A stretch of 29,553 nucleotides of DNA from Alistipes sp. CAG:831. Lineage in GTDB: Bacteria; Bacteroidota; Bacteroidia; Bacteroidales; UBA932. The notes under the pieces are model-generated. The model saw only the letters and a list, made by a program, of their open reading frames with translations. It searched no databases and had not been told where the DNA came from. The DNA is taken from positions 41,046-70,598 of the forward strand of contig HF990403.1 of NCBI GenBank assembly GCA_000432775.1. Direction: 5' to 3'. The first letter of the stretch is position 1. Every line of letters begins with the position of its first letter. A program made the translations under genes and the position numbers. Positions 1 to 8,441 of this stretch are shown here, piece after piece.

Positions 1-2105
1 AGAGCGTCGGCGAGGTCATGGCCATCGGACGCACCTTCGAGGAGGCCCTGCAGAAGGGTCTGAGAATGATCGGCCAGGGAGCGCACGGCTTCACAGGCAA
101 TAAGGAAATACCGATAGAGAACATCGACAAGGCCCTGCGGGAGCCTACCGACAACCGCATCTTCGTCATTTCCAAGGCCCTTATCCACGGTTATACCCCT
201 GAGAAGATACACGAGCTCACCAAGATAGACCGCTGGTTCATCGACAAGCTGATGAACATCATCAACACGGCTGCGGAGCTCAAGGCCCTGAACTCCCTCG
301 AGGAGCTGGACAAGGCTCTGCTGCGCAAGGCCAAATGCCAGGGTTTCTCCGATTTCCAGATCGGACGCCACATACTGAAAGACCGCATCGACTCAGAGGA
401 GATGGTAATCAAGGTCCGCGAATACCGCAAGAAACTCGGGGTGCTGCCTGTCGTAAAGCAGATCGACACACTTGCAGCCGAATTCCCGGCCCAGACCAAC
501 TACCTCTATCTCACCTACAACGGTACTGCATCTGACATAGCCTATGAGCATGACGGCAAGTCGATTGTCGTGCTCGGTTCAGGGGCCTACCGCATCGGCA
601 GCTCCGTGGAGTTCGACTGGTGCAGCGTCAATGCCCTGCAGACCATCCGCAAGAGCGGCTGGCGCGGAATCATGATCAACTACAACCCGGAGACCGTATC
701 CACTGACTACGATATGTGCGACCGCCTCTACTTCGACGAGCTGACCTACGAGAGGGTGCTCGATATCTGCGACCTGGAGGAACCGCACGGAGTGATCATC
801 TCCATGGGAGGCCAGATTCCCAACAACCTGGCTACCCGCCTGGATGCCGCCAAGGTCCCCATCCTCGGCACCACCGCCGACAGCATCGACAACGCCGAGG
901 ACCGCAACCGCTTCTCGGCCATGCTCGACCGCCTCGGCATTGACCAGCCCAGATGGAGGGAGCTGACCTCGATGAACGACATTCACAGCTTCATCCGCGA
1001 TGTGGGATTCCCCGTTCTGGTGCGTCCCTCATACGTGCTTTCCGGTGCGGCCATGAACGTCTGCTCCAACGACACTGAGCTCGAGCAGTTCCTTAAATTA
1101 GCCGCGGAAGTATCGAAGAAACACCCTGTTGTGGTCTCAGAATTCATCCAGCATGCCAAGGAGATAGAGTTCGATGCAGTGGCCGACCACGGTACCGTCA
1201 TCGCCTATGCCATCTCGGAGCACATAGAGTTTGCAGGAGTGCACTCGGGCGATGCGACGATACAGTTCCCTCCTCAGAAGTTGTACGTGGAGACCGCCCG
1301 CAGGATCAAGAAGATAGCCCGCAAGATCGCCGAGGCCCTGAAGATTTCCGGCCCGTTCAACATACAGTTCCTGGCCAAGGAGAACGATATCAAGGTCATC
1401 GAATGCAACCTCAGGGCTTCGAGGAGTTTCCCCTTCGTGTCAAAAGTGCTTAAGATCAACCTTATCGAGCTGGCTACCAAGGTCATGACCGGAGAAAAGG
1501 TCACTCCTCCCGAGAAGAGTGCCTTCGACCTGGACTACGTGGGCGTGAAAGCCTCGCAGTTCTCCTTCTCCCGCCTGCAGAAGGCCGACCCCGTCCTCGG
1601 CGTGGACATGGCCTCCACCGGAGAGGTGGGCTGCATAGGTGACGACACCAACGAGGCCGTGCTCAAGGCCATGCTCTCAGTCGGCTACACCGTGCCGGGC
1701 AGGAACATCCTGATCTCGTCCGGAGACGCCAAGCAGAAGGTCGAGCTCTTGGGCGCATGCAAGTTGCTGGCCAAAAACAACTATTCGATATACGCAACGG
1801 GCGGCAGCTACAAGTTCCTGGTGGACAACGGAGTGCCGGCCAATCTTGTCTACTGGCCCTCACAGCCGGACCAGCATCCCCAGGCTCTGGAGATGCTCCA
1901 CGAACGCAAGATAGACCTGGTGATAAACATTCCCAAGAACCTGACCCAGGAGGAGCTGGACAACGGCTACCGCATCCGCCGCGCCGCAGTGGACTTCAAC
2001 ATACCTATCATAACCAATACCCGGCTTGCATCGGCCTTCATCACGGCATTCTGCAACATGCCGCTCGAGAACATACAGATCAAGTCCTGGGACGAGTACA
2101 AATAG
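1..2105 (+). CDS. carB: Carbamoyl-phosphate synthase large subunit, 5'-truncated by the window edge
   Basis: The large subunit makes carbamoyl phosphate from bicarbonate, ATP and ammonia delivered by CarA, for pyrimidine and arginine synthesis in the cytoplasm. The frame is open from base 3 (SVGEVMAIGRTFEEALQKG), so the Met at 18 is internal and the true start lies upstream. About 700 residues are present, against roughly 1070 in the family. They cover the end of the carboxyphosphate domain, the oligomerisation domain, the second ATP-grasp domain (VVLGSGAYRIGSSVEFDW, then LVRPSYVLSGAAM) and the C-terminal MGS-like allosteric domain (IYATGGSYKFL). The stop at 2103-2105 is one base from the next start, so the following Hdr-like genes may be co-transcribed with it. 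The family call is very secure. Confidence 0.97.
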   Translation, partial: SVGEVMAIGRTFEEALQKGLRMIGQGAHGFTGNKEIPIENIDKALREPTDNRIFVISKALIHGYTPEKIHELTKIDRWFIDKLMNIINTAAELKALNSLEELDKALLRKAKCQGFSDFQIGRHILKDRIDSEEMVIKVREYRKKLGVLPVVKQIDTLAAEFPAQTNYLYLTYNGTASDIAYEHDGKSIVVLGSGAYRIGSSVEFDWCSVNALQTIRKSGWRGIMINYNPETVSTDYDMCDRLYFDELTYERVLDICDLEEPHGVIISMGGQIPNNLATRLDAAKVPILGTTADSIDNAEDRNRFSAMLDRLGIDQPRWRELTSMNDIHSFIRDVGFPVLVRPSYVLSGAAMNVCSNDTELEQFLKLAAEVSKKHPVVVSEFIQHAKEIEFDAVADHGTVIAYAISEHIEFAGVHSGDATIQFPPQKLYVETARRIKKIARKIAEALKISGPFNIQFLAKENDIKVIECNLRASRSFPFVSKVLKINLIELATKVMTGEKVTPPEKSAFDLDYVGVKASQFSFSRLQKADPVLGVDMASTGEVGCIGDDTNEAVLKAMLSVGYTVPGRNILISSGDAKQKVELLGACKLLAKNNYSIYATGGSYKFLVDNGVPANLVYWPSQPDQHPQALEMLHERKIDLVINIPKNLTQEELDNGYRIRRAAVDFNIPIITNTRLASAFITAFCNMPLENIQIKSWDEYK

Positions 2106-2106
2106 T

Positions 2107-2811
2107 ATGGGTAAGATATACGAACGGCTGATGAGCGACGTCCGGCTTCAGGAAGGGCTGAAGGCCTGCATCAACTGCGGTACCTGTACCGCGGTATGCC
2201 CTGCTGCCGAATTCTACCGCTACAACCCCAAGAACATCGTCAACACAGTCCAGACCCAGGACGACGAGGAGATCATCAAGCTGCTCAAGAGCGATACGAT
2301 ATGGTACTGCGGCGAGTGCATGTCCTGCGTGACACGCTGTCCGAGGACCAATGCTCCGGGGCAGGTAATCATTGCCCTGCGCACCCTATCCGTAGAGCTC
2401 GGATATTTCGTCGAGTCGGAGAAGGGACGGCAGCAGTATGCCCTCGCCAAGGTGCTCTGCGGCAATATCCTCAATTACGGCTACTGCGTCCATCCCGAGA
2501 CTTTCAAATACGCAGCTCACCCTGAGTACGGGACCGTGGGCAAATGGATTGAGGACCATCTGCAGGACGTGTACGACCGCGTAGGCGCAAATTATGGAAA
2601 GAGCGGCCCGGGCCCTCTGCGGAAGATCGCCCCTGAGTCTCTCGAAGACCTTCAGAAGATATTCGACGTGACCGGCGGCTCAGCCAGGGTAGAAAAGATC
2701 AAGGACCTCTCGCGCAAGAAGGCTCAGGAGATGGGACTGAGTGAGGAAGAGTATTTCAACGAAGTGTTCAACGAGACTCACGGTGAGCACCTTAACCCAC
2801 AGAATCAGTAG
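2107..2811 (+). CDS. HdrC-like iron-sulfur protein (two 4Fe-4S clusters)
   Basis: This 234-residue protein resembles heterodisulfide reductase subunit C, an electron-relay subunit with two [4Fe-4S] clusters. The first cluster motif is C21-x2-C24-x2-C27-x3-C31-P and the second is C68-x2-C71-x2-C74-x3-C78-P. The remaining 150 residues are mostly helical and carry no recognised catalytic motif. The frame is open further upstream, but the start at 2107 is chosen because it begins one base after the carB stop and the upstream codons are shadow of carB. It is followed after 6 bases by the HdrB-like gene, its expected partner. By analogy it moves electrons between the HdrA-like flavoprotein and the CCG-domain subunits. 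The substrate is unknown. Confidence 0.88.
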   Translation: MGKIYERLMSDVRLQEGLKACINCGTCTAVCPAAEFYRYNPKNIVNTVQTQDDEEIIKLLKSDTIWYCGECMSCVTRCPRTNAPGQVIIALRTLSVELGYFVESEKGRQQYALAKVLCGNILNYGYCVHPETFKYAAHPEYGTVGKWIEDHLQDVYDRVGANYGKSGPGPLRKIAPESLEDLQKIFDVTGGSARVEKIKDLSRKKAQEMGLSEEEYFNEVFNETHGEHLNPQNQ

Positions 2812-2817
2812 TATTGC

Positions 2818-3891
2818 ATGAATTACGAAGGAAAGAAAAGAATATGGTCCGAATTCCAGAAGGAGATACCTGACGACAGGTATTTCTACGCCCGCAGCTG
2901 CATCCGCCAGAACTTCAATCCGGGTGCGGAGCAGGCCTTTCTGGACATTGTGCGCAACCGTTTCGGAAAGGATTTCTACGAGGATCCGCTCCACACTACC
3001 TGCGGAGGCATAGCCTACCACAGCGACACCACGCCTGAAGAGACGTCGATGACTATCATAGCCCGCCAGTTCTCGCTGATGAACCAGGCAGGCTACAGGA
3101 ATTTCGTAGTATCCTGCGTCACCTCCTTCGGTCTGCATACCGAGATTCTCCAGACATGGGAGGAGCATCCGGAGATTGAGGAGAAGATACATGAGCTGCT
3201 GTGGAAGGCCTGCAAGCGAGAATTCGTCAAGCCGGACTTCCTGATGCACTCCAGCGACATGATGTACCACTACCGCTTCCTGATATCGGAACAGGCCCGG
3301 TATCCGCTGATAAACGTGCATACCGGGGAGCCTCTGAAAGTGGTCGAGCACATAGGCTGCCACTATTCCAAGATCTTCCCCTCCAAATCTGTGGGCGGTG
3401 CCGAATACCCGCGTGTCCTGGCCGGGCTTGTAGAGGCCCTGGGAGGCAGCGTGGTGGATTATCCGGAACGCAGACACTGCTGCGGCTTCGGTTTCCGGCA
3501 GTATCTGGTCAAGGCCAACAGAGGCTATTCCCTGACCAATACCTACAAGAAGTTCGAGTCCATGGAACCGTTCCACCCCGACCTGATCATCACCAACTGC
3601 CCGGGCTGCAACTACTTCCTGGACCGCTGGCAGTATGTCATCGCAGAGACCACCGGAAAGACCTACGGAGACATGCCCGGCTACGGCATACCGGTACTCT
3701 CGTCCGAAGAAGTGGCCGCACTGGTCATGGGCTACGACCCCTGGGACATCGGCCTGCAGATGCATCAGGTGGCCGTGGAGCCGCTGCTGGACAAGATGGG
3801 AGTGCAGTACGACAAATCCCGTAAATACAAAGGTGTGGGCGGCAAGGACCTCGGAATCCCGGCCAGCCCTGCCAACATCAGAATATTCTAA
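2818..3891 (+). CDS. HdrB-like CCG-domain protein
   Basis: This 357-residue protein belongs to the cysteine-rich CCG family (HdrB, GlpC, LutA, SdhE). HdrB of methanogens holds two noncubane [4Fe-4S] clusters at the site of disulfide reduction. The C-terminal CCG motif is complete: C181, C221-C222, then C261-x2-C264 (HIGCHYSK, HCCGFGFR, NCPGCN). The N-terminal motif is incomplete: C28, C62 preceded by Thr instead of Cys, and C100-V-T-S103 where a CxxC is expected. Only one full noncubane site is therefore predicted. It sits between the HdrC-like gene (6-base gap) and the HdrA-like gene (20-base gap). It is the likely catalytic or docking subunit of the complex. The exact substrate (thiol, disulfide or quinone) cannot be read from sequence. 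Confidence 0.88.
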   Translation: MNYEGKKRIWSEFQKEIPDDRYFYARSCIRQNFNPGAEQAFLDIVRNRFGKDFYEDPLHTTCGGIAYHSDTTPEETSMTIIARQFSLMNQAGYRNFVVSCVTSFGLHTEILQTWEEHPEIEEKIHELLWKACKREFVKPDFLMHSSDMMYHYRFLISEQARYPLINVHTGEPLKVVEHIGCHYSKIFPSKSVGGAEYPRVLAGLVEALGGSVVDYPERRHCCGFGFRQYLVKANRGYSLTNTYKKFESMEPFHPDLIITNCPGCNYFLDRWQYVIAETTGKTYGDMPGYGIPVLSSEEVAALVMGYDPWDIGLQMHQVAVEPLLDKMGVQYDKSRKYKGVGGKDLGIPASPANIRIF

Positions 3892-3911
3892 GCCTCATAC
3901 ACCGACAATAT

Positions 3912-4937
3912 ATGGAACTGACCAATCAACAGAGAAATGTAGTGATAATCGGCGGAGGACCGGCCGGAATAGAGGCTTCCAAAGCCCTGGATGCCCTCGG
4001 ATATACGGTTTTCCTTATCGAGAGAGATAACCGTCTGGGCGGACATCTCGGCCGCTGGGACCGGCTCTTTCCATACGGAACTCCGGCGGAAGACGTCCTG
4101 GGACAGATGACAGCCTCTATGGGCAGGGTCAAGTGGTTTACCTCCACCGAAGTAACTCAGGTCAATAAGCTCGAGCGCGGCTACAACATCATCCTCTCCA
4201 ACGGACTTTCAGTCCTGGCAGACGCCCTGTTGCTGACCACCGGCTTTTCCCTGTTCAACGCATCGAAGAAGGAAGAATACGGCTACGGCATATACGACAA
4301 GGTGATAACAAACGCCGACCTGGAAGATTATTTCTCAGGAATTCCCGTCCCGGCTGTAGACAATCCGCGCCGCATAGGATTCGTACACTGCGTGGGCTCC
4401 CGTGACGAGAAGGTGGGCAACCGCTACTGCTCCAAGGTATGCTGCGCCACGGCCGTCAAGCAGGCCTGCGAGATCAAGCAGCAGTTCCCGGATGCTGTAG
4501 TATACTGTTTCTATATGGACCTCCGTATGTTCGGACGCGGATACGAGGACATGTATCTCGAAGCGCAGAAGAAATACGGCGTGATCTTCGTCAGGGGCCG
4601 TGTCTCGGAAGTCTCCGAGGACAAGGACGGGAACCTCTTCATCAAGGCGGAGGACACGCTCTCCGGCAAGCCGCTCAGAGTGACCCTGGACCTGCTGGTC
4701 CTCATGGCCGGGATGTCCCACAACAGGGCTGTGGATCCGATAGCGCGCACCCTCGCGCTCTCCACCATGGAGGACGGTTTCCTCAAGCCGAAGGACTCTC
4801 TCACAGCCGCACAGGCGTCCTACTGCACGGGGGTATTCTACGCCGGGGCATGCACCGGTCCCAAGACACTGCCTGAGACCATGGCCGAGGCCAGGGCCGC
4901 CGCTACCAGTATTCACGAATACCTGCAGGAACAATGA
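3912..4937 (+). CDS. HdrA/QmoA-like FAD-dependent oxidoreductase
   Basis: This is a 341-residue flavoprotein. The N-terminal Rossmann motif VVIIGGGPAGIEASKAL at residues 10-26 binds FAD. A cysteine group typical of HdrA and QmoA follows: C160 in FVHCVGSRDE, then YC173SKVC177C178ATAVKQA. It ends after the second nucleotide-binding half (CTGVFYAGACTGPKTLPETM). Archaeal HdrA is about 650 residues with ferredoxin domains, and those are absent here. The small ferredoxin gene that overlaps its stop by ATGA (4934-4937) probably supplies that function in trans. By family it is the flavin branch point that accepts or splits electron pairs. Whether this short form bifurcates electrons is uncertain. It could instead behave like QmoA, exchanging electrons with a membrane quinone module. 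Confidence 0.88.
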   Translation: MELTNQQRNVVIIGGGPAGIEASKALDALGYTVFLIERDNRLGGHLGRWDRLFPYGTPAEDVLGQMTASMGRVKWFTSTEVTQVNKLERGYNIILSNGLSVLADALLLTTGFSLFNASKKEEYGYGIYDKVITNADLEDYFSGIPVPAVDNPRRIGFVHCVGSRDEKVGNRYCSKVCCATAVKQACEIKQQFPDAVVYCFYMDLRMFGRGYEDMYLEAQKKYGVIFVRGRVSEVSEDKDGNLFIKAEDTLSGKPLRVTLDLLVLMAGMSHNRAVDPIARTLALSTMEDGFLKPKDSLTAAQASYCTGVFYAGACTGPKTLPETMAEARAAATSIHEYLQEQ

Positions 4938-5263
4938 TAGACTTCGGATACGGCATATCACCCAGCTCCGCCATCAATCTGGACAAGTTCGACAGGACCA
5001 GGTTCGAGGAGCTTGCCCGCGAGGAGCCGGACGTGCTCAAATGCATGGCCTGCGGCTCATGTGCGGCCTCATGCCCTACCGCCGGACACAGCGACATGAA
5101 TCTGAGGAAGGTGATCCTGCTGCTCGGACGCGGGCGCGAGGACGAGGCCCTCAGGATGGTCTCCCACTGTATGCTCTGCGGCAAATGCCTGATAGTCTGC
5201 CCCCGCGGCATCAACACCAGGCATCTGATACTAAGTGTAACTAAAATCTACCAAAAGAAGTGA
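4934..5263 (+). CDS. Small HdrC/QmoC-like 4Fe-4S ferredoxin subunit
   Basis: This 109-residue protein is almost entirely a two-cluster ferredoxin domain. Cluster one is C37-x2-C40-x2-C43-x3-C47-P and cluster two is C79-x2-C82-x2-C85-x3-C89-P. The start overlaps the stop of the HdrA-like gene in an ATGA. Its own stop overlaps the GTG start of the next gene (GTGA at 5260-5263), so three proteins are translationally coupled, as expected for subunits made in fixed ratio. It is the second HdrC-like protein in the cluster, after the one at 2107. The inferred role is electron wire between the flavoprotein and the membrane-bound CCG protein. It could be seen as the soluble half of a split QmoC. Confidence 0.87.
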   Translation: MIDFGYGISPSSAINLDKFDRTRFEELAREEPDVLKCMACGSCAASCPTAGHSDMNLRKVILLLGRGREDEALRMVSHCMLCGKCLIVCPRGINTRHLILSVTKIYQKK

Positions 5264-7098
5264 AAGACAGGTTCATATCAGGATACAACGATTTCGTCCT
5301 CCCTTTCGTGATAGGCATGAGTTTCATACTCATCTATCTGGTGATAGGGATAATACGGGTCATAATACAGCTTCCCGCAGCGGACAGAAAGAAGTTCTTC
5401 CTCTCCCTGATCAACCCCAAATTATGGGTAATAAACCTCAAGGACATCATCTGCGATGTCCTCCTGCACACCAAGATATGGAAACGCAAGCCGCTGTTGG
5501 GCTACATGCACTCCAGCATCGCCTTCGGATGGTTCATGCTGATAGTGCTGGGTCATATCGAGACCTGGCTCTTCGTGCCTGACCGTCTCTCTACATTCTA
5601 CTACCCCGTGTTCTTCAGGTTCTTCGTGATGGAGACGGACCATACCCTCAAAGGATCGTTCTTCTTCTTCCTGATGGACTTTTTCCTGCTGGTGGTGCTC
5701 AGCGGCGTGTTCCTGGCCATGTTCAAGCGCATCCGCTCGATGATTTTCGGAATGCGAAGGACCACCCGCAACCAGTTGCCGGACCGCCTGGCCATGTACT
5801 GCCTGTGGGCCATTTTCCCAGTCAGGCTGCTGGCCGAGAGCTTCACCGCCGGTATAGCCGGAGGAAGTTTCCTCACCCGCCCTATGTATTGGCTCTTCAG
5901 CAACTTCCTGACCAATACCTACCACATCCTGCCGACCTGGTGGGCCTACTCTACCCTCCTCGGCACCTTCTTCGTGCTGCTGCCTTTCACCCGGTACATG
6001 CACATCCCTACGGAGGCCTTCCTGATAGTCCTGCGCAATGCCGGCATCAAAGTCTCCCATCCCCGCAAAGGCTACTCCATCGCCCAGATATACTCATGCT
6101 CCAACTGCGGAATGTGCATTGACGCATGTCCTATGATGGGACAGAAAAAGAACCTGCGCTACGCCACGGTGTACTTCAACCGCCTGCTGCGCCGCCGCAA
6201 CTGGGCCCGCTGCGAGGAGAGCGCGGACAAATGCCTGATGTGCGGCAAGTGCGTGGCGGTATGCCCCGTCGGAGTCGATTCCTGCAACATCAAGCGCAGC
6301 CTTCGGGGTCTGAGAGCAGCCCCCGCTCCCGCGGATTACGGCTATTTCTCCACCTACAGTCTGCCCGAAAGCGCCGCCACATCCTCATCGTCAGCAGAAC
6401 CGGCTGCAGTACAGGAGAAAGTCCTGTATTATGCCGGCTGCATGACCCAGCTGACACCCGTTATCTCCAAAGCTGTCGGAACGGTACTCGACCGGGCAGG
6501 CGTGAACTGGGAGTTCATGGACCGGGACGGCGGCATCTGCTGCGGACGGCCGCTGATACTGGCCGGAAGGGATGAGCGTGCCGGGGAGATGATCCGGAGC
6601 AATACCGAACTGATACGGCAGAGCGGAGCCACAGTACTGCTTCTCTCCTGCCCCATCTGCTACAAGGTGTTCCGGGAGAATTACGACCTGAAAGGCATTC
6701 GGATCGTGCATTATACCGAATATTTCGACGAGCTCGTGCGGCTTGGCAGGATAACACTCAGGAATTCAGGTGAAAAACTCGTTTACCATGATCCCTGCGA
6801 GCTGGGACGCGGCTGCAAGGTGTACCGTCAGCCCCGGAGGGTGCTGAGCGCTGCCGGAGAGCTGGTGGAGGCGGAGAAGCACCACGACGAGAGCATCTGC
6901 TGCGGAGGGTCGCTGGGTTCCCTGACATTGTCCTATGACGACCGCAAGGACATCACCATGAAGGCCCTGGACAACCTGATGTACGCCTCGCCGGAGAGAA
7001 TTGTCACCGCCTGCCCCCTGTGCCTGAAGACATTCTCCCCCTATTCGCCCAGGAAGGTGAGCGACTTCGCCGAGGTGGTGGCTCAGAATATGAATTAA
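5260..7098 (+). CDS. Membrane-anchored ferredoxin-CCG fusion protein (HdrE/HdrD- or DsrM/DsrK-like)
   Basis: This is a 612-residue fusion. Residues 1 to about 250 are hydrophobic with about five membrane segments (about 12-36, 83-105, 125-150, 180-200, 226-246), like the cytochrome-b-type NarI/DsrM/HdrE anchor. A two-cluster ferredoxin domain follows: C280-x2-C283-x2-C286-x3-C290 and C325-x2-C328-x2-C331-x3-C335. Two complete CCG domains finish the protein: C394, C427-C428, C464/C467, and C513, C547-C548, C585/C588. Translation most likely starts at GTG 5260, overlapping the upstream stop by GTGA. The layout suggests exchange of electrons between menaquinone and a cytoplasmic disulfide-like centre. 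An Ala/Ser-rich linker near residues 355-385 separates the ferredoxin and CCG parts. Haem ligation is not proven, though histidines lie in the membrane segments. Confidence 0.87.
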   Translation: MKDRFISGYNDFVLPFVIGMSFILIYLVIGIIRVIIQLPAADRKKFFLSLINPKLWVINLKDIICDVLLHTKIWKRKPLLGYMHSSIAFGWFMLIVLGHIETWLFVPDRLSTFYYPVFFRFFVMETDHTLKGSFFFFLMDFFLLVVLSGVFLAMFKRIRSMIFGMRRTTRNQLPDRLAMYCLWAIFPVRLLAESFTAGIAGGSFLTRPMYWLFSNFLTNTYHILPTWWAYSTLLGTFFVLLPFTRYMHIPTEAFLIVLRNAGIKVSHPRKGYSIAQIYSCSNCGMCIDACPMMGQKKNLRYATVYFNRLLRRRNWARCEESADKCLMCGKCVAVCPVGVDSCNIKRSLRGLRAAPAPADYGYFSTYSLPESAATSSSSAEPAAVQEKVLYYAGCMTQLTPVISKAVGTVLDRAGVNWEFMDRDGGICCGRPLILAGRDERAGEMIRSNTELIRQSGATVLLLSCPICYKVFRENYDLKGIRIVHYTEYFDELVRLGRITLRNSGEKLVYHDPCELGRGCKVYRQPRRVLSAAGELVEAEKHHDESICCGGSLGSLTLSYDDRKDITMKALDNLMYASPERIVTACPLCLKTFSPYSPRKVSDFAEVVAQNMN

Positions 7099-7122
7099 TA
7101 ACAACTTAACGATATACACGCC

Positions 7123-8415
7123 ATGAAGAATTTTACTCCTACAGTGTACTCACTGATGAATGTGGCTACCGGACGGATATTTCCGGACAGCGGCTGGATG
7201 CTGGCTGACCCCGAATCGCCTAAGCCCTCGCTGGTGCGCACGGTCTATCAGAAGAAGCAGATAGACGTCAAGGGCAGCGACTGGGGATTCTACCGCTTCG
7301 CCGACTGGCTGCCGGTACACCGTCTGCTGCAGGACTCAGCAACTACCGTGACATACAGGAGCGAGGGACTGGCCCGTCACCTCGGTCTGGGCAACCTTTA
7401 TATTGCATTTTCCGGCTACTGGCCTGAGCGCGGGGCACTGATGAAGACCTGCTCGTTCAAGGAGACCGAGGCCTATTCCGTATGCGGCCGTCTGCCCAAG
7501 GACTGCAGGCAGATACTGACGGTGGCTTCCGCCGGAAATACGGCCAGGGCCTTTGCCAAGGTCTGCTCGGAGAACGACATCCCCCTGCTGCTCTGCGTGC
7601 CGGAGGACAATATCGACGCTCTCTGGTTCGAGAAGCCCATCAAGGACTGCGTCAGGCTCGTCTGCGCTCCCAAAGGCAGCGACTATTTCGACGCCATCGC
7701 CCTGTCGCAGGCTGCCTGCAGCTCGGGAATGTTCATCGATGAGGGAGGCGCGAAGAATGTGGCCCGCCGCGACGGCATGGGTACGACCGTACTCTCGGCC
7801 ACTGTGGAGATCGGCCGGATACCCGACGCATACTTCCAGGCCATAGGCAGCGGCACAGGAGCCATTGCGGCCCGTGAGGCCAATCTTCGTCTGCTGGAGG
7901 ACGGCCGCTTCGGTACGGCTCAGATGAAGCTGCATACGGTGCAGAACGTGCCTTTCCTGCCGATGTACGACGCATGGAAGGCCGGTCAGAGGGACCTGCT
8001 GCCCTTCGATGACGACGAGGCCCGTCAGAAGGCCGCGATGATTGATGCCAAGGTGCTCTCCAACAGACGCCCGCCCTATTCGCTCGCCGGAGGAGTGTAC
8101 GACTGCCTGTGCGATACTCATGGAGATGTGTACGCCGTGACCAACGCCGAGATACGCCATTGCGCCGCCATGTTCAAGGAACTGGAGGGAGTGGACATCT
8201 ACTCCGCTTCGGGTGCCGCGCTGGCCGGTCTGGAGCAGGCCGTGAAGGCCGGTGCCGTGGGCCGCGACGACGTGATAATGCTCAATATCACAGGCGGTGG
8301 CGAGCAGCACTTCAAGAAGGACTGCAAGGTACACTGGCTCAAGCCCTCGCTGGTCATCTCGCCCTCGGAGGACAAGGATCGGATCGTGCGGGAGATAGAG
8401 AAACTGTTTGCTTAG
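7123..8415 (+). CDS. Cysteate synthase-like PLP enzyme (threonine synthase family)
   Basis: This 430-residue fold-type II PLP enzyme belongs to the threonine synthase superfamily. The Schiff-base lysine is probably K113 in TCSFKETEA, and the phosphate/substrate loop is VASAGNTARAF. A glycine-rich PLP phosphate loop IGSGTGAIAAREA follows near residue 246. The motif GYWPERGALMKTCSFKE and the overall length match what I remember of cysteate synthase (phosphoserine plus sulfite gives cysteate) better than ordinary threonine synthase. That distinction is from memory, not a search. In methanogens the enzyme serves coenzyme M synthesis. In Alistipes-type bacteria cysteate feeds sulfonolipids. It starts 24 bases after the Hdr-like cluster and probably belongs to the same transcript. 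The alternative is a divergent threonine synthase. Confidence 0.72.
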   Translation: MKNFTPTVYSLMNVATGRIFPDSGWMLADPESPKPSLVRTVYQKKQIDVKGSDWGFYRFADWLPVHRLLQDSATTVTYRSEGLARHLGLGNLYIAFSGYWPERGALMKTCSFKETEAYSVCGRLPKDCRQILTVASAGNTARAFAKVCSENDIPLLLCVPEDNIDALWFEKPIKDCVRLVCAPKGSDYFDAIALSQAACSSGMFIDEGGAKNVARRDGMGTTVLSATVEIGRIPDAYFQAIGSGTGAIAAREANLRLLEDGRFGTAQMKLHTVQNVPFLPMYDAWKAGQRDLLPFDDDEARQKAAMIDAKVLSNRRPPYSLAGGVYDCLCDTHGDVYAVTNAEIRHCAAMFKELEGVDIYSASGAALAGLEQAVKAGAVGRDDVIMLNITGGGEQHFKKDCKVHWLKPSLVISPSEDKDRIVREIEKLFA

Positions 8416-8441
8416 TGTTTAATTTTAAGTATAAACCGGTT

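Noticed and set aside
579..986. Long minus-strand frames opposite carB and other GC-rich genes (for example 579-986, 2680-3765, 4335-4961, 5422-6060, 7336-8334)
   Set aside because: They are antisense shadows of well-supported plus-strand genes, with low-complexity composition and no domain.
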